This document shows, piece by piece, positions 35,996-44,881 of a DNA stretch of 64,000 nucleotides. The translations under genes and the position numbers were made by a program. The notes beneath the pieces were generated by a model. The model had not been told where the DNA came from. It saw nothing but the letters and a program-made list of their open reading frames with translations, and did no database searches. The DNA comes from Selenomonas sp. AE3005. GTDB taxonomy: Bacteria > Bacillota > Negativicutes > Selenomonadales > Selenomonadaceae. The stretch covers positions 20,449-84,448 of the forward strand of contig NZ_CAJODG010000006.1 in the NCBI RefSeq assembly GCF_905233635.1. Reading direction: 5' to 3'. Numbering within the stretch: position 1 is the stretch's first letter; the number at the start of each line of letters is the position of its first letter.

Positions 35996-37036
35996 TTATA
36001 TTTTTCTCTGCTGCCGAAAGCCCTTATCCTCCGCGACAAAACGCCCCATGGCGGCAATTCTGGCACTCATGCAGCTGCGGCAGTGTTCAGGCGTATCGTC
36101 GACGCAGGCTTTGCCGGGATAGAGGGCGTAATTGCGCCGGGCCTCACCGCTGGTGACATTGGGCATTACCACATTGGCACCGGAACGCAGCATGATATCC
36201 CGTCCGCCCGGTTTCAGCGTGTCCATGGCTGTCGTAGCCGGAATGTTGCTGTCGGGGAGCAGCAGGCGCAAAATGGCGACAAAGCGTCTGGTCAGGTGCC
36301 AGTCCCCCGGGGCAGCGTCCCCCAGCGGCGTATGGGGATTGGGTACGAGCGGGCCTATCCCAAGCATATCAGCGTCTATCTGCTGGTAAAAGAAGATATC
36401 CCGGGCGAGCATGTCAATGGTCTGTCCCGGCAGGCCGACCAGCGTCCCTGTTCCCACTTCATAGCCCAGTGCTTTTAAATCCTGCAGGCAGCGCAGGCGG
36501 CGCTCATGACTCATACCGGGGTCGTGACGGGCGTAAAGCTCGGCGTCCGTGGTTTCTATGCGCAGCAGGAATCTGTCAGCCCCGGCCTCGCGCAGGGCCT
36601 TGTACTCAGCATAGCTGCGCTCACCGATGGAGAGCGTCACGGCCAAATCCAGTTCTTTTATTGACAACAAAATAGCCCGCAGTCTGGGGAGAGTAAAATA
36701 CTCATCTTCCCCCGACTGCAGGACTACTGTTTTATAGCCGTACGCCTTGGCCTGACGGGCCAGCGCAACAATTTCCGCCGCGCTCAGGCGATACCGCTTT
36801 ATGTTTTTGTTGTCGCGGCGCAGGCCGCAATAAGCGCAGTTTTGCCGGCAGTAATTGGAAAACTCAATGAGGCCGCGCAGGTGAACGCCGTCACCGACAT
36901 AAGCATGGCGCACTTCGTCTGCCGCACATGCCAGTTCTTCTTCGCAGGCCGGCGCGGCCAGCAGGCAGCAGATTTCTTCGTGGGTGAGTTTATGACTGCT
37001 TTTCCCCTTCTCGATTATCTCCTGCCATTCTGCCAT
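35996..37036 (-). CDS. hydE: [FeFe]-hydrogenase H-cluster maturase HydE (radical SAM)
   Basis: Radical SAM enzyme in the assembly of the H-cluster of [FeFe] hydrogenase. The motif CRQNCAYCGLRRDN (about residues 60-73) is the HydE-type CxxxCxxC. The segments TVVLQSGEDEYF and TGTLVGLPGQT, and the late cysteine pair near CVDDTPEHCRSC, support HydE over BioB or PylB. ATG 37036 is likely; the frame also has a GTG one codon upstream. hydF lies four genes upstream, whereas hydG and the hydrogenase are not in the window. Confidence 0.9.
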   Translation of the reverse strand: MAEWQEIIEKGKSSHKLTHEEICCLLAAPACEEELACAADEVRHAYVGDGVHLRGLIEFSNYCRQNCAYCGLRRDNKNIKRYRLSAAEIVALARQAKAYGYKTVVLQSGEDEYFTLPRLRAILLSIKELDLAVTLSIGERSYAEYKALREAGADRFLLRIETTDAELYARHDPGMSHERRLRCLQDLKALGYEVGTGTLVGLPGQTIDMLARDIFFYQQIDADMLGIGPLVPNPHTPLGDAAPGDWHLTRRFVAILRLLLPDSNIPATTAMDTLKPGGRDIMLRSGANVVMPNVTSGEARRNYALYPGKACVDDTPEHCRSCMSARIAAMGRFVAEDKGFRQQRKI

Positions 37037-37048
37037 CACTATACCGCC

Positions 37049-37708
37049 TTATTTATCCTGCTTTTTCTTGTCCTTGCCGTTGTCTTTCTTATCTTTATCC
37101 GCAGCCTTGGTATCAGTCTGGGCGTCAGCATTTTTGAGCTTTTCGAGGTCCTTTTTGACGCTGTCATTCAGCTGCGCGTGCTTAACTTTTTCCGTACGGG
37201 CGGCGATTTCGTCCACATGTTTATAGGCATAGTTGATAATCGTCCGGTAGAATACGCCTTCCACGCCCTTCTCCGATAAATCGGCCAGTTTGATGGTCCG
37301 GGGAGTGGTCACGGTTTCGAGTACGCCCCAGTCCGAGTCCAAATCCATGTGTTTGGTAACCGTCACCGTACCGGCTGCCAGGTCAATGCGCAGGTATTCA
37401 GCCGTGCCCACCAGGTCGTTATAGCCCTCTGTGGACTGCATTTTCCAGCGGCGCTTGGCGATGACGTCCTGAATCTGTACCTGGTCATAGGTGCGCAGGG
37501 ACGGCACGAGAATGATATTGGCGTCCAGAATCCCCTTGTCCGTCTGGCCGAAGTACATGTGCTGCTTATTGAAGAAATAATTTTGACGGGAGGTGGACTG
37601 CACCCACTCGTAAATATCCGACGAAATCACTTCATCGGCCTGAGCCTGCGGCGTGGCCGTAAAAATCAGTGCAGCTGCCAGCAAGCCAGCTCCCCATCGC
37701 ATTTTCAT
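37049..37708 (-). CDS. Exported protein of unknown function (charged C-terminus)
   Basis: 219 residues with a clear signal peptide (GAGLLAAALIFTATPQAQAD). The rest is a mixed beta-rich region to about 190, then a highly charged Lys/Asp tail (DKDKKDNGKDKKKQDK). No family recognised. It lies 10 nt upstream of hydE on the same strand, and resembles in style the exported protein at 38737-39732, so both may act in the envelope. Confidence 0.6.
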   Translation of the reverse strand: MKMRWGAGLLAAALIFTATPQAQADEVISSDIYEWVQSTSRQNYFFNKQHMYFGQTDKGILDANIILVPSLRTYDQVQIQDVIAKRRWKMQSTEGYNDLVGTAEYLRIDLAAGTVTVTKHMDLDSDWGVLETVTTPRTIKLADLSEKGVEGVFYRTIINYAYKHVDEIAARTEKVKHAQLNDSVKKDLEKLKNADAQTDTKAADKDKKDNGKDKKKQDK

Positions 37709-37789
37709 AGTTAATCCCCCTGAATTTCAAAATACCCTACTATGTTACACCATTAAGCTGAAAAAATACTGAACGCGACCAACCGCTGC

Positions 37790-38725
37790 TCAGTCATCAT
37801 TTTCCTTGTAGAGTTCGTCCAGCTCGTAAGGCGTTTCCTGATATACGTAATAGTTGAGCCAGTTGGCAAAAAGGAGATGGGCCACGCTGCGCCATCTGAC
37901 AACAGGCTTTTGCGTGGGGTCATCATCAGGATAGTAGTTCTGGGGGATAGCCGGATTGAGGCCGGCCTTGAAATCCCGGTCGTATTCCTGTTTCAGGGTG
38001 GTAGGGTCATACTCCGCATGCCCCGTGATGAAGAACTGCCGTTTTTCCAGATTGGCGATGATATAGGGGCCGGCTTTCCCTTCGGCCTCAGCCAGAATGG
38101 TGAGCTCGGGCACCTTTAAAATGTCCTCCTTGTGTTCCTCCGTATGCCGGGAATGCGGCACGTAGAACACGTCATCAAAACCGCGCAGCAGGCGTTCATG
38201 CTCCACGCAGAGGTGATGGGGATAGACGCCGAAAATCTTTTCGCCTACCTGGTACTTGGGAATGCCGTAGTGGTAATAGAGCCCGGCCTGTGCCCCCCAG
38301 CAGATATGGAAGGTGGAATAGACATGCTTTTTGCTCCACTCCATGATTTCCGACACTTCGTCCCAGTACGCCACTTCCTCGAATTCCATATTTTCCACCG
38401 GCGCGCCGGTGATAATCATGCCGTCGTATTTCTTATGGCGCACCTCGTCAAAGGTGCCGTAAAACTGAGCCAGATAGTCCATCGGGGTATGGCTCGGCGT
38501 GTAGCTTTCCGTATAGATAAAATCCACTTCCACCTGAATGGGGGTGTTACCCAAAAGCCGCAGCAGCTGGGTTTCCGTGATGTATTTTATGGGCATTAAA
38601 TTAAGGATAAGTATTTTCAAGGGGCGGATATCCTGGCTGTAGGCGCGGTCGGCGTCCATGACAAAGATATTTTCCCCTTCGAGAATATGCGCTGCCGGCA
38701 GGGCATTGGGTATCTTTATGGGCAT
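37790..38725 (-). CDS. metA: Homoserine O-acyltransferase MetA, probably acetyl-CoA-using
   Basis: First committed step of methionine synthesis. The 311 residues match MetA from MPIKIPNALPAAHIL; the nucleophile is C142 in HICWGAQAG. Residue 111 is glutamate (GAPVE). Work on Bacillus cereus MetA showed E111 favours acetyl-CoA and glycine favours succinyl-CoA, so despite the usual succinyltransferase label this protein likely makes O-acetylhomoserine. GAGGAGG precedes the ATG. It sits between two exported-protein genes. Confidence 0.92.
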   Translation of the reverse strand: MPIKIPNALPAAHILEGENIFVMDADRAYSQDIRPLKILILNLMPIKYITETQLLRLLGNTPIQVEVDFIYTESYTPSHTPMDYLAQFYGTFDEVRHKKYDGMIITGAPVENMEFEEVAYWDEVSEIMEWSKKHVYSTFHICWGAQAGLYYHYGIPKYQVGEKIFGVYPHHLCVEHERLLRGFDDVFYVPHSRHTEEHKEDILKVPELTILAEAEGKAGPYIIANLEKRQFFITGHAEYDPTTLKQEYDRDFKAGLNPAIPQNYYPDDDPTQKPVVRWRSVAHLLFANWLNYYVYQETPYELDELYKENDD

Positions 38726-38736
38726 CTAAATCCTCC

Positions 38737-39732
38737 TCATTCCAAGCTGTAACGATGTACCCAGGCGTAGTTATTTTCTACGTAATGTCTCAGTTCGACA
38801 ATGTATTTGTATTCCGGGCTGTTCGGGGGTACCATGCGGTACTGGCCGTCAATGGCCGCCTCCAAAGATTTCCAGCCCTCGGCCGGCGTCCAGTACTTGC
38901 CGGCAATGGCTTTTTCCGTAGCCTGCGGCAGGTTTACGGCCATTTTCAGGAATTTAATCTCCCTGACCTGACCACTGTGGTCCTTGGTTTCCTGCCACTG
39001 CCAGAATACCAGATTTTCCCCGTGCATGCGCATGGTGGAAGTATCTGCCTTGATATGGGTGCGGACACCGTCAGTGGTGGTCACATCAAACACGGTCAGC
39101 CATCTGTTCTTGGCCGTCACGCGTTCCTTTTCCACATTCTGATGGAAAGCCTGGTCTACCGCAGCAGCGTAGAAGTCCTCATCAAACTGCTGGGAGTTAA
39201 TTTCCTTTTCCACCGCTTTGGGGTCAGCCTTGGACCAGATAATTTCCCCGTTCTTATTGTAAAAATGCTCTGCCGCATACTGTATGGTACGGTACTGGGG
39301 CTTAATCACCAGCTGGGCCGTACTGTAAGCCAGTTGATTCGGGTCAGGGAACTTGCTGTTCAGGCCATAGGCCTCCAGCGTTTCCTGGGCGCCGCCGTAG
39401 CTGTAGGTCGTCTTGGTCCAGACTTTTATCTCCGTGGGCACTTTGCCGCGGTCAGTTGCCACACTGGCAGTTATTACCACCGAGGCAGGGTCAAAGTATT
39501 TGCTGTACTTGTCGTCCGAACCAAGCCAGTACCAGGACGGCTCTGCCTGGACAGCCTTGGCCGTCTGCTGGGCCTTGGCCGTTGTCTGGCGCTCATGATG
39601 GACTGCCGTCTGACTGGCAGATTCATGGCTGTGACGGTCAAAATCAATATGGGCCGCCTGCACAGATACCGGTGCCAGCCACAGGGAAGCAGCCAAAGCA
39701 ACGCCCATCATTTTATACAAACGTTTATCCAT
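38737..39732 (-). CDS. Exported protein of unknown function
   Basis: About 331 residues with a signal peptide (MMGVALAASLWLAPVSVQAA). Two beta-rich parts contain YWLGSDDKYSKYFDPASVVI with KVWTKTTYSYGG, and VFDVTTTDGVRTHIKADTSTMRMHGENLVFWQW, a pattern similar to surface-adhesin-E-like proteins of Negativicutes, but this is tentative. ATG 39732 has GAGGTG 6 nt upstream. It directly precedes metA. Confidence 0.6.
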   Translation of the reverse strand: MDKRLYKMMGVALAASLWLAPVSVQAAHIDFDRHSHESASQTAVHHERQTTAKAQQTAKAVQAEPSWYWLGSDDKYSKYFDPASVVITASVATDRGKVPTEIKVWTKTTYSYGGAQETLEAYGLNSKFPDPNQLAYSTAQLVIKPQYRTIQYAAEHFYNKNGEIIWSKADPKAVEKEINSQQFDEDFYAAAVDQAFHQNVEKERVTAKNRWLTVFDVTTTDGVRTHIKADTSTMRMHGENLVFWQWQETKDHSGQVREIKFLKMAVNLPQATEKAIAGKYWTPAEGWKSLEAAIDGQYRMVPPNSPEYKYIVELRHYVENNYAWVHRYSLE

Positions 39733-39789
39733 AGTGTTCACCTCGTGTAATATAAGCATTTTTTTCTCAAACTCTTCTCCCATTGTACA

Positions 39790-40992
39790 TTATTTTGGCT
39801 TATTCGGCAACGCTACCATGGGCAAAATTCCCAGCAAGGCGGCAATGGCCAGGCCGTAATTGGTCATGGGTACCTGCTGCTCACGACAGGCCCGGACACG
39901 GCTCAGGACATACTGGCGGTTAAACATGCAGGCACCGCAGTGAATAGCCATATCATAACCGCTTACTGACGGGGGAAAATCCTTGCCCGAGGTCACGGTG
40001 ATACTGATACCGTCCCCCAGTTTTTGCCGCAGCAGCCGCGGCAGTTTCACACGGCCGATATCCTCATGCAGCGGCTTATGCGTGCAGGCCTCGGCAATGA
40101 GAATCCGGGCACTCCCCGGCAGCGCGGCCAGCCGCTCGGCTCCTTCCATGAAGCAGGCAATATCGCCCTTGCAGGCGGCAAAAAGTACGGAAAAGGACGT
40201 GAGCAGGCTGGACGCCGGCTTATGGGCGTAAACTTCCTTAAACGCCTGCGAATCCGTGATGATGAGCTCGGGCGGCGTTTTGAGACTTTCGAGGGCAGCT
40301 GCCAGCCTGTCCGTGGTACAGCACATAGCCTGACACCCCTTGTCGAGCAGTTCGCGCAAGGTCTGTACCTGCGGCAGTATCAGCCGTCCCTTGGGGGCCT
40401 GAATGTCCTGTGGCATGACCAGCAGTACGGTATCCCCGGCCTGGCACAAATCCCCGGTAATGCTAATCTCCCCATAATCCTCCGGTAAAGCGCGCAGGAG
40501 TTCTTCCTGCAGGGCCGCCAGGCCCCGGCCGGTACGGGCACTGACGATAAGCGGCCTCAGTCCCGTCGCCTCTGTCACGGCCGCCTGCAGGGCCTGTCCC
40601 TCGTCGGGGAGCATATCCTGACGGCTGATGACGGGGATTATTTTGGCCTTGTTCTGCCGCAGCTGCTTAAGCCATGCCGTTTCCGCCGTCAAATCTGCTG
40701 ACGAAAAGAGCAGCAGGGCAATATCCGTTTCCCGGGCCGCCTGTTCTGTCCGTTCCACGCGCAGCTGTCCCAAATCCCCTTCATCGTCAAAACCGGCCGT
40801 GTCGATAAACACTACCGGCCCCAAGCCTTTTATTTCCATCGCCTTGTAAACAGGGTCCGTGGTCGTGCCGGGCACAGCTGACACCGTGGCCACAGACTGG
40901 CCGGTCAGGGCATTGATAAGGCTTGATTTACCGCTGTTGCGGCGGCCAAACAGGCCAATATGGAGGCGCGTACCTCTGGGAGTATCTAGCAT
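39790..40992 (-). CDS. hydF: [FeFe]-hydrogenase maturation GTPase HydF
   Basis: Scaffold GTPase that loads the diiron subcluster onto HydA. The P-loop GRRNSGKS is at residues 16-23, the G3 motif DTAG follows (FIDTAGFDDEG), and the C-terminal Fe-S cluster ligands are visible as EACTHKPLHED (near 300) and HCGACMFN (near 350). Length 400 is typical. It is the first gene of the hydF-exported-metA-exported-hydE run. Confidence 0.94.
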   Translation of the reverse strand: MLDTPRGTRLHIGLFGRRNSGKSSLINALTGQSVATVSAVPGTTTDPVYKAMEIKGLGPVVFIDTAGFDDEGDLGQLRVERTEQAARETDIALLLFSSADLTAETAWLKQLRQNKAKIIPVISRQDMLPDEGQALQAAVTEATGLRPLIVSARTGRGLAALQEELLRALPEDYGEISITGDLCQAGDTVLLVMPQDIQAPKGRLILPQVQTLRELLDKGCQAMCCTTDRLAAALESLKTPPELIITDSQAFKEVYAHKPASSLLTSFSVLFAACKGDIACFMEGAERLAALPGSARILIAEACTHKPLHEDIGRVKLPRLLRQKLGDGISITVTSGKDFPPSVSGYDMAIHCGACMFNRQYVLSRVRACREQQVPMTNYGLAIAALLGILPMVALPNKPK

Positions 40993-41405
40993 GATTACAC
41001 CTCTCTATTAACTACAATCATATATAGCAGGACGTGCTTGCACCACTGCAGCGTCATAATATCTAAACAGGAGGCTCGCAGTAAGTAGGGCAGGCAGTGG
41101 CTGACTGAAACGTCAGGGCCGGGGCGTCAGGAAAATCTTTTTTGCCATACCTCTGCCCCAGCCGTAAAAGCATACTGTCTGAGCGCAGCGAGTTTATGCT
41201 TTTACGGCTGTTTAATTAAAGGCAAAAAAGATTTTCAGCCCCCGCCCGAGTGTAAGGCAGCCACTGCCTGCCCCACGCCTCTAAAACTCCTATGTGCCCC
41301 CACGTTCTCTCGCGCCGTTCTCCTCTCTAAAGTATAGCACAACCAAGTGAAATATGTTACACTGTCTAAGATGAATAAATAATAACCAATAAAAGGAGCC
41401 TATAT
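40993..41405. other. Intergenic region with large palindrome
   Basis: 413 bases between hydF and the plus-strand gene at 41406. It is dominated by the 186-bp palindrome described separately; the rest shows no ORF or RNA that I can recognise, apart from AAAAGGAGCC leading into the next gene. Confidence 0.6.
41088..41273. repeat. 186-bp imperfect palindrome
   Basis: Nested arms pair across the whole segment: outer GGGCAGGCAGTGGCTG/CAGCCACTGCCTGCCC (16 bp perfect), middle AAAATCTTTTTTGCC/GGCAAAAAAGATTTT (15 bp perfect) and inner AGCCGTAAAAGCATA/TATGCTTTTACGGCT (15 bp perfect) around a loop containing GAGCGCAGCGAG. It could extrude as a cruciform or form a long RNA hairpin, and looks like a small inverted-repeat element. 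Confidence 0.8.
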
Positions 41406-41984
41406 ATGAGCGACTACGCCAACTTTCAAATCGGGGAACAATTCCCCCTGCCCATCAAAAACCAACAGGACGGCGGCCTGTTCCAGATTGACGCCAACGG
41501 CTGTATGTTTATCCTGCAGCTCTCACGTACGGATATCATCGCCATCGAGGCCTTCCGCACCGGCAAAATGCAGCTGGCCCTCTACGAAGAGAACGGCCTG
41601 CTCTTTTTCCTCTACCAAATCGACGGTATCTTCAAGGAAGGCTGGGGCGACGCCCCTTTTACCCTGGCCGGCATTAAGCCCGAACTCCTGCCCACGGCCA
41701 AGAGTATGGCTGACCACACCCTGCACCTCTATCTCGTAGATACCAGACTCCAGCTCCTGCTGGCCCAGCGCAGCGTCCCTATCCCCGACGACTTTATGGC
41801 CGTCCTGCAAAAACACGTTGACCTGCAAAAGGCCGCCCCCCTGGACGAGGGTGCCTTCCGTCTGGCTGTCCAGACCATCTGGGCGCAAAAAAGCCCCACG
41901 CAAATGCGCGAGGCCGCCAGTGCTGTTCTGGATATCGAGCTTGACATCAAGCCGCCCCAGCCCAGACCTTCCTTTAAACACTAA
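41406..41984 (+). CDS. Hypothetical protein, 192 residues
   Basis: Not recognised. The sequence is soluble-looking, without signal peptide or membrane segment, with a beta-rich first half (MFILQLSRTDIIAIEAFRTGKMQLALY) and a helical second half. Codon use matches the backbone, and AAAAGGAG precedes the ATG, so it is a real gene. Monocistronic, ended by the hairpin at 41999-42027. Confidence 0.7.
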   Translation: MSDYANFQIGEQFPLPIKNQQDGGLFQIDANGCMFILQLSRTDIIAIEAFRTGKMQLALYEENGLLFFLYQIDGIFKEGWGDAPFTLAGIKPELLPTAKSMADHTLHLYLVDTRLQLLLAQRSVPIPDDFMAVLQKHVDLQKAAPLDEGAFRLAVQTIWAQKSPTQMREAASAVLDIELDIKPPQPRPSFKH

Positions 41985-41998
41985 TTACACAAAAATAT

Positions 41999-42032
41999 GG
42001 GGCACCCCCACTCAATGGGGAGTGCCCTTTTT
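41999..42032 (+). terminator. Terminator after the 192-residue gene
   Basis: Imperfect 12-bp stem (GGGCACCCCC paired with GGGGAGTGCCC) followed by CUUUUU, 15 nt after the stop codon. Confidence 0.7.
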
Positions 42033-42043
42033 CCATATTTCCA

Positions 42044-42274
42044 TCATGCGACTCCTTCAGTCACACCAGTCATTTCGCGGTTATCGAGCCATTCAGCTAC
42101 TACCTGACGTTCCATGGACTTGCGGTCCATCTGAACAAGGTCGACCGTTTCCTGTTCACCTGCATAAGCCTGGAAACTCTTCAGCCCCATAAGCTTTGCA
42201 GCCTTGGTGAACTGTTTGACGCGAACAGGGATAAAAACTTCTTCCATCCATTGCGAACAAATTTGTACTTTCAT
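42044..42274 (-). CDS. Hypothetical protein, 76 residues
   Basis: Small soluble protein, not recognised: MKVQICSQWMEEVFIPVRVK at the start, then a helical section and an acidic QETVDLVQMD segment. AAGGAGAG lies 9 nt upstream of the ATG, which supports translation. Convergent with the preceding plus-strand gene. Confidence 0.6.
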   Translation of the reverse strand: MKVQICSQWMEEVFIPVRVKQFTKAAKLMGLKSFQAYAGEQETVDLVQMDRKSMERQVVAEWLDNREMTGVTEGVA

Positions 42275-42634
42275 GACATATCTCTCCTTGTATCAAAACT
42301 CATGATTGCTTTCAGCAATATGATGGTTAATGCCATCCTCAGCATCTACGCTCTCCAGCAACCACTGCAAGTACAATCCTCTGTCTTTGCGTTTCTCTAC
42401 AAGTTATATCGAGATTTTCAGAAAATACTTAAGCCTACACCACGATGAAAATATGGAAAAATTTTAAGGACTTGATATCCTTGTACGACAAAAGCTGCAT
42501 CTCTTGAGGCACTTTTATTGTACCGCTTATACGGCATTATGTCAATAGTTTTAAAGATTTTTTATTATCTGATAATTCAAGTGTATGAAACAGGCCCTCA
42601 CCTATATGGCAGGGCCTGTTTTGCCAGTCATAAT
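42275..42634. other. 360-base gap
   Basis: A/T-rich intergenic region between two minus-strand genes. Apart from the terminator at 42588-42621 I see no ORF with a ribosome-binding site and no repeat. Confidence 0.5.
42588..42621 (-). terminator. Terminator of the PHP phosphatase gene
   Basis: Stem AAACAGGCCCT/AGGGCCTGTTT, 11 bp perfect, about 14 nt after the stop codon at 42635. Confidence 0.85.
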
Positions 42635-43483
42635 TTATTCCAGCGGCACAACTTCACGGTTGCGGCCGGTGAATCTTATCGTTGTTTTGTAACCATAGGA
42701 ACGGGCATAGGTCACGGCCTCATCATGGTATGCGCCGCAGTCCTCCGGCTTGTGCGCGTCGGAAGTGACGACAATCGGCAGCCCCTCTTTGGAGGCCACA
42801 GACATAAATTTATAGTACGGCGTGATTTCGGCAATGGGATAACGGTAGTACGTTCCCGTGTTGATATCCACCACCATATTAGCCTTTTTCAGCGCGGCCA
42901 CTGCCCGCAGCAGGTACGGCGTGGCGTCGAACTCGGGAATATAATGGAACAGGCGGATATTATACGGGTGCCCCAGCACATCATAGTGACCGGCAGCCGC
43001 CATCTTTTCGATTTCCTGCGTGTACCACTCATAGACGTCATTGAGATCCTGCTTGTCCCACTGCGCCATAATCTCCGACGAATCATACGCCCAGCCGTTG
43101 AGGAAATGCACCGAACCGATAACGTAGTCAAACGGGTATTCCTTAAGGATTTTCCCCACCGCGTCCTGGTCGGAGAAATTGCACACCTCAATCCCCGTCT
43201 TGACGTTATGCTTTTTCTTCAGCTTGGCCATAAAAGCAAAGTACTCGTCAATGGTGTACTTAAACTTATTGGTTTTCAGCCACTGCTGCTGAAACTTGCC
43301 GATATAGGAATCGTCCAGAATCAAATCCTTGTAATAAAGCTCCTTGAACTCCGGGAAGGTGTGAGAGTGCTCGGAAATGCCGATTTCGTCCATTCCCAGC
43401 CGCTGTGCTTGCTGGAAAAAGCCCTCCACCCAGTTTTCGTCATAGGAGCCCTTTTCAAAGTGCATGTGATAATCTGCTCGCAT
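42635..43483 (-). CDS. PHP-domain phosphatase, histidinol-phosphatase-like
   Basis: 282-residue PHP-family metal-dependent phosphoesterase. The N-terminal metal motif is YHMHFE rather than the usual HxHT pattern, followed by GISEHSH, GSVHFLN, DVLGHP and VTSDAHKPED, which together give a full PHP metal site. It resembles HisK/HisJ histidinol phosphatases, but no his genes are nearby, so the substrate is uncertain. It starts 10 nt after the HAD gene. Confidence 0.8.
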   Translation of the reverse strand: MRADYHMHFEKGSYDENWVEGFFQQAQRLGMDEIGISEHSHTFPEFKELYYKDLILDDSYIGKFQQQWLKTNKFKYTIDEYFAFMAKLKKKHNVKTGIEVCNFSDQDAVGKILKEYPFDYVIGSVHFLNGWAYDSSEIMAQWDKQDLNDVYEWYTQEIEKMAAAGHYDVLGHPYNIRLFHYIPEFDATPYLLRAVAALKKANMVVDINTGTYYRYPIAEITPYYKFMSVASKEGLPIVVTSDAHKPEDCGAYHDEAVTYARSYGYKTTIRFTGRNREVVPLE

Positions 43484-43493
43484 AATTCACCTC

Positions 43494-44300
43494 TCAGCCG
43501 CATAAACCATCATCAATCAATTTCTGAATCCCCTGCAGCACGCCATGTTCACGGTTGCTGCCCGTCTGGAAACGCGCCAGCTCCTTGATTTTCGGGTGTG
43601 CGTTTTCCATGGCAAAGCTGTAATAAACAGAACTCATCATTTCCACATCGTTCAGAAAATCGCCAAAAGCCGCACATTCCATGGGGGTGATGTGCAATTT
43701 CTTCTGCACCTGCTGAATGGCAATCCCCTTGTTGATATCATAATTCATCACATCAACCCAGTAAGCACTGGAAGTGGCGACCTGAAAAGGCCCTTCATAC
43801 TTTTGCAGATACGGATAAATGCGCTCATCAGCGCTGCCGGACTCATCGAAGAAGGAGCATTTTATCAGCTCATCGTCGATATCAGTAAAGCTGTCCACAA
43901 CTTCCGCATGGGTATAATACTTTCTCAGCTCGTCCTGAAAAGCCGCTGTATCCTCATCAGCCAGCACATAAGCACCCCGCTTGCCGCAGAACACCTCATA
44001 TATACCAGGCTTTTGCCGGGTTTCCTGCAGGGCCTTCATACCCAGCTTTTTGTTCATCGTGCTGGAAAAAATCTCCTTGTCGTGATAGCGTACCATTGTG
44101 CCGTTTTCCGCCAAAAATAAAAACTCATCCTCATAGCCCGCAAAGGTATCGAGCAGTGAGTAATACTGCCGCCCGGAGCAGGGTGCAAACATCACGCCCC
44201 GTTTTTTCAACTCCTGTGCCATATCCGCAAAACCTGCCGGCAGCTGGCCGTTTTCATCCAGCAGCGTACCGTCCATATCAGACATAATGAGCTTTATCAT
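43494..44300 (-). CDS. HAD-superfamily Cof-type phosphatase
   Basis: 268-residue HAD hydrolase (IIB cap). Motif I is MSDMDGTLLDE at residues 6-16, motif II lies around FAPCSGRQY and motif IV around CAAFGDFLNDVEM. Likely a sugar-phosphate or nucleotide phosphatase; substrate unknown. ATG 44300 has GGGGGGC 5 nt upstream; a longer frame to 44363 lacks support. Co-transcribed with the PHP phosphatase. Confidence 0.9.
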   Translation of the reverse strand: MIKLIMSDMDGTLLDENGQLPAGFADMAQELKKRGVMFAPCSGRQYYSLLDTFAGYEDEFLFLAENGTMVRYHDKEIFSSTMNKKLGMKALQETRQKPGIYEVFCGKRGAYVLADEDTAAFQDELRKYYTHAEVVDSFTDIDDELIKCSFFDESGSADERIYPYLQKYEGPFQVATSSAYWVDVMNYDINKGIAIQQVQKKLHITPMECAAFGDFLNDVEMMSSVYYSFAMENAHPKIKELARFQTGSNREHGVLQGIQKLIDDGLCG

Positions 44301-44382
44301 AACGTGCCCCCCAGAGAATCCATTTAGCCACAACATGGTATTTTGTATACATTCATATCTCAATTATACCATAGCAAAAACA

Positions 44383-44418
44383 AAAAACCACCCTCATCGC
44401 TAAGATGTGGTGGTTTTT
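44383..44418 (-). terminator. Terminator of the 44.4-kb GG-leader gene
   Basis: Perfect 10-bp stem AAAAACCACC/GGTGGTTTTT with U-run on the minus strand, 16 nt after the stop codon. Confidence 0.85.
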
Positions 44419-44433
44419 CATAATATAACCGGC

Positions 44434-44649
44434 TCAGTCATGCCAGTGATCCTCGTCGAGCCCCTCAGACGCCATCGATATTTCTTTGGCGACGTAGGCC
44501 ACGCCATCAATTACGGTTTTTGCAGCATCTTCAACGCCATCGGCTACAGTGTTTGCCACACTTTTTATGCCATCCCAAACATCGTCAAAGATATTACCGC
44601 CAGCCACCATGTCCAAATCCATCTGATTAAGTTCTCTCTTCTCCAACAT
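44434..44649 (-). CDS. Double-glycine-leader peptide, bacteriocin-like
   Basis: 71-residue peptide. The N-terminus MLEKRELNQMDLDMVAGG is a classic GG-type leader, cleaved by peptidase-containing ABC exporters. The 53-residue product (from NIFDDVWDGIKSVANTVADG) is an acidic amphipathic helix with regular small residues. No exporter or immunity gene is recognisable nearby. ATG 44649 follows GGAGAGG by 6 nt; an in-frame TTG at 44655 is less likely. Its own terminator follows. Confidence 0.7.
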   Translation of the reverse strand: MLEKRELNQMDLDMVAGGNIFDDVWDGIKSVANTVADGVEDAAKTVIDGVAYVAKEISMASEGLDEDHWHD

Positions 44650-44725
44650 TTTCAACCTCTCCTTTCTAAACTTTTAGTTGACTATGTTTACCTTTGTCTA
44701 TACTTACGATTGATATAGTCAAGTA

Positions 44726-44881
44726 TTACAAAAATTCCCCCATAAAAAAACGTCCCATGAGTGCAAAATCATAGGACGCCGTTGTATTTAAATTTTTCAT
44801 ATTGATAAGCGTTTCGAGCATTTCATCACCGACGTTGATAATCTTGGAGTTGGACTGGAAACCGCGCTGGGTGATAATCAT
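44726..44881 (-). pseudogene. flgE C-terminal remnant
   Basis: 51 codons starting ATG ATT ATC encode the C-terminal hook-protein signature (MIITQRGFQSNSKIINVGD then EMLETLINMK), matching the end of the intact flgE at 45464 in 25 of 27 residues. The flgE stop codon has been lost and an unrelated tail follows. The first ATG overlaps the stop of the YgiT gene (ATGA), so it could still be translated. The DNA is about 85% identical to the intact gene end, with its last 41 bases nearly identical. Confidence 0.8.
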
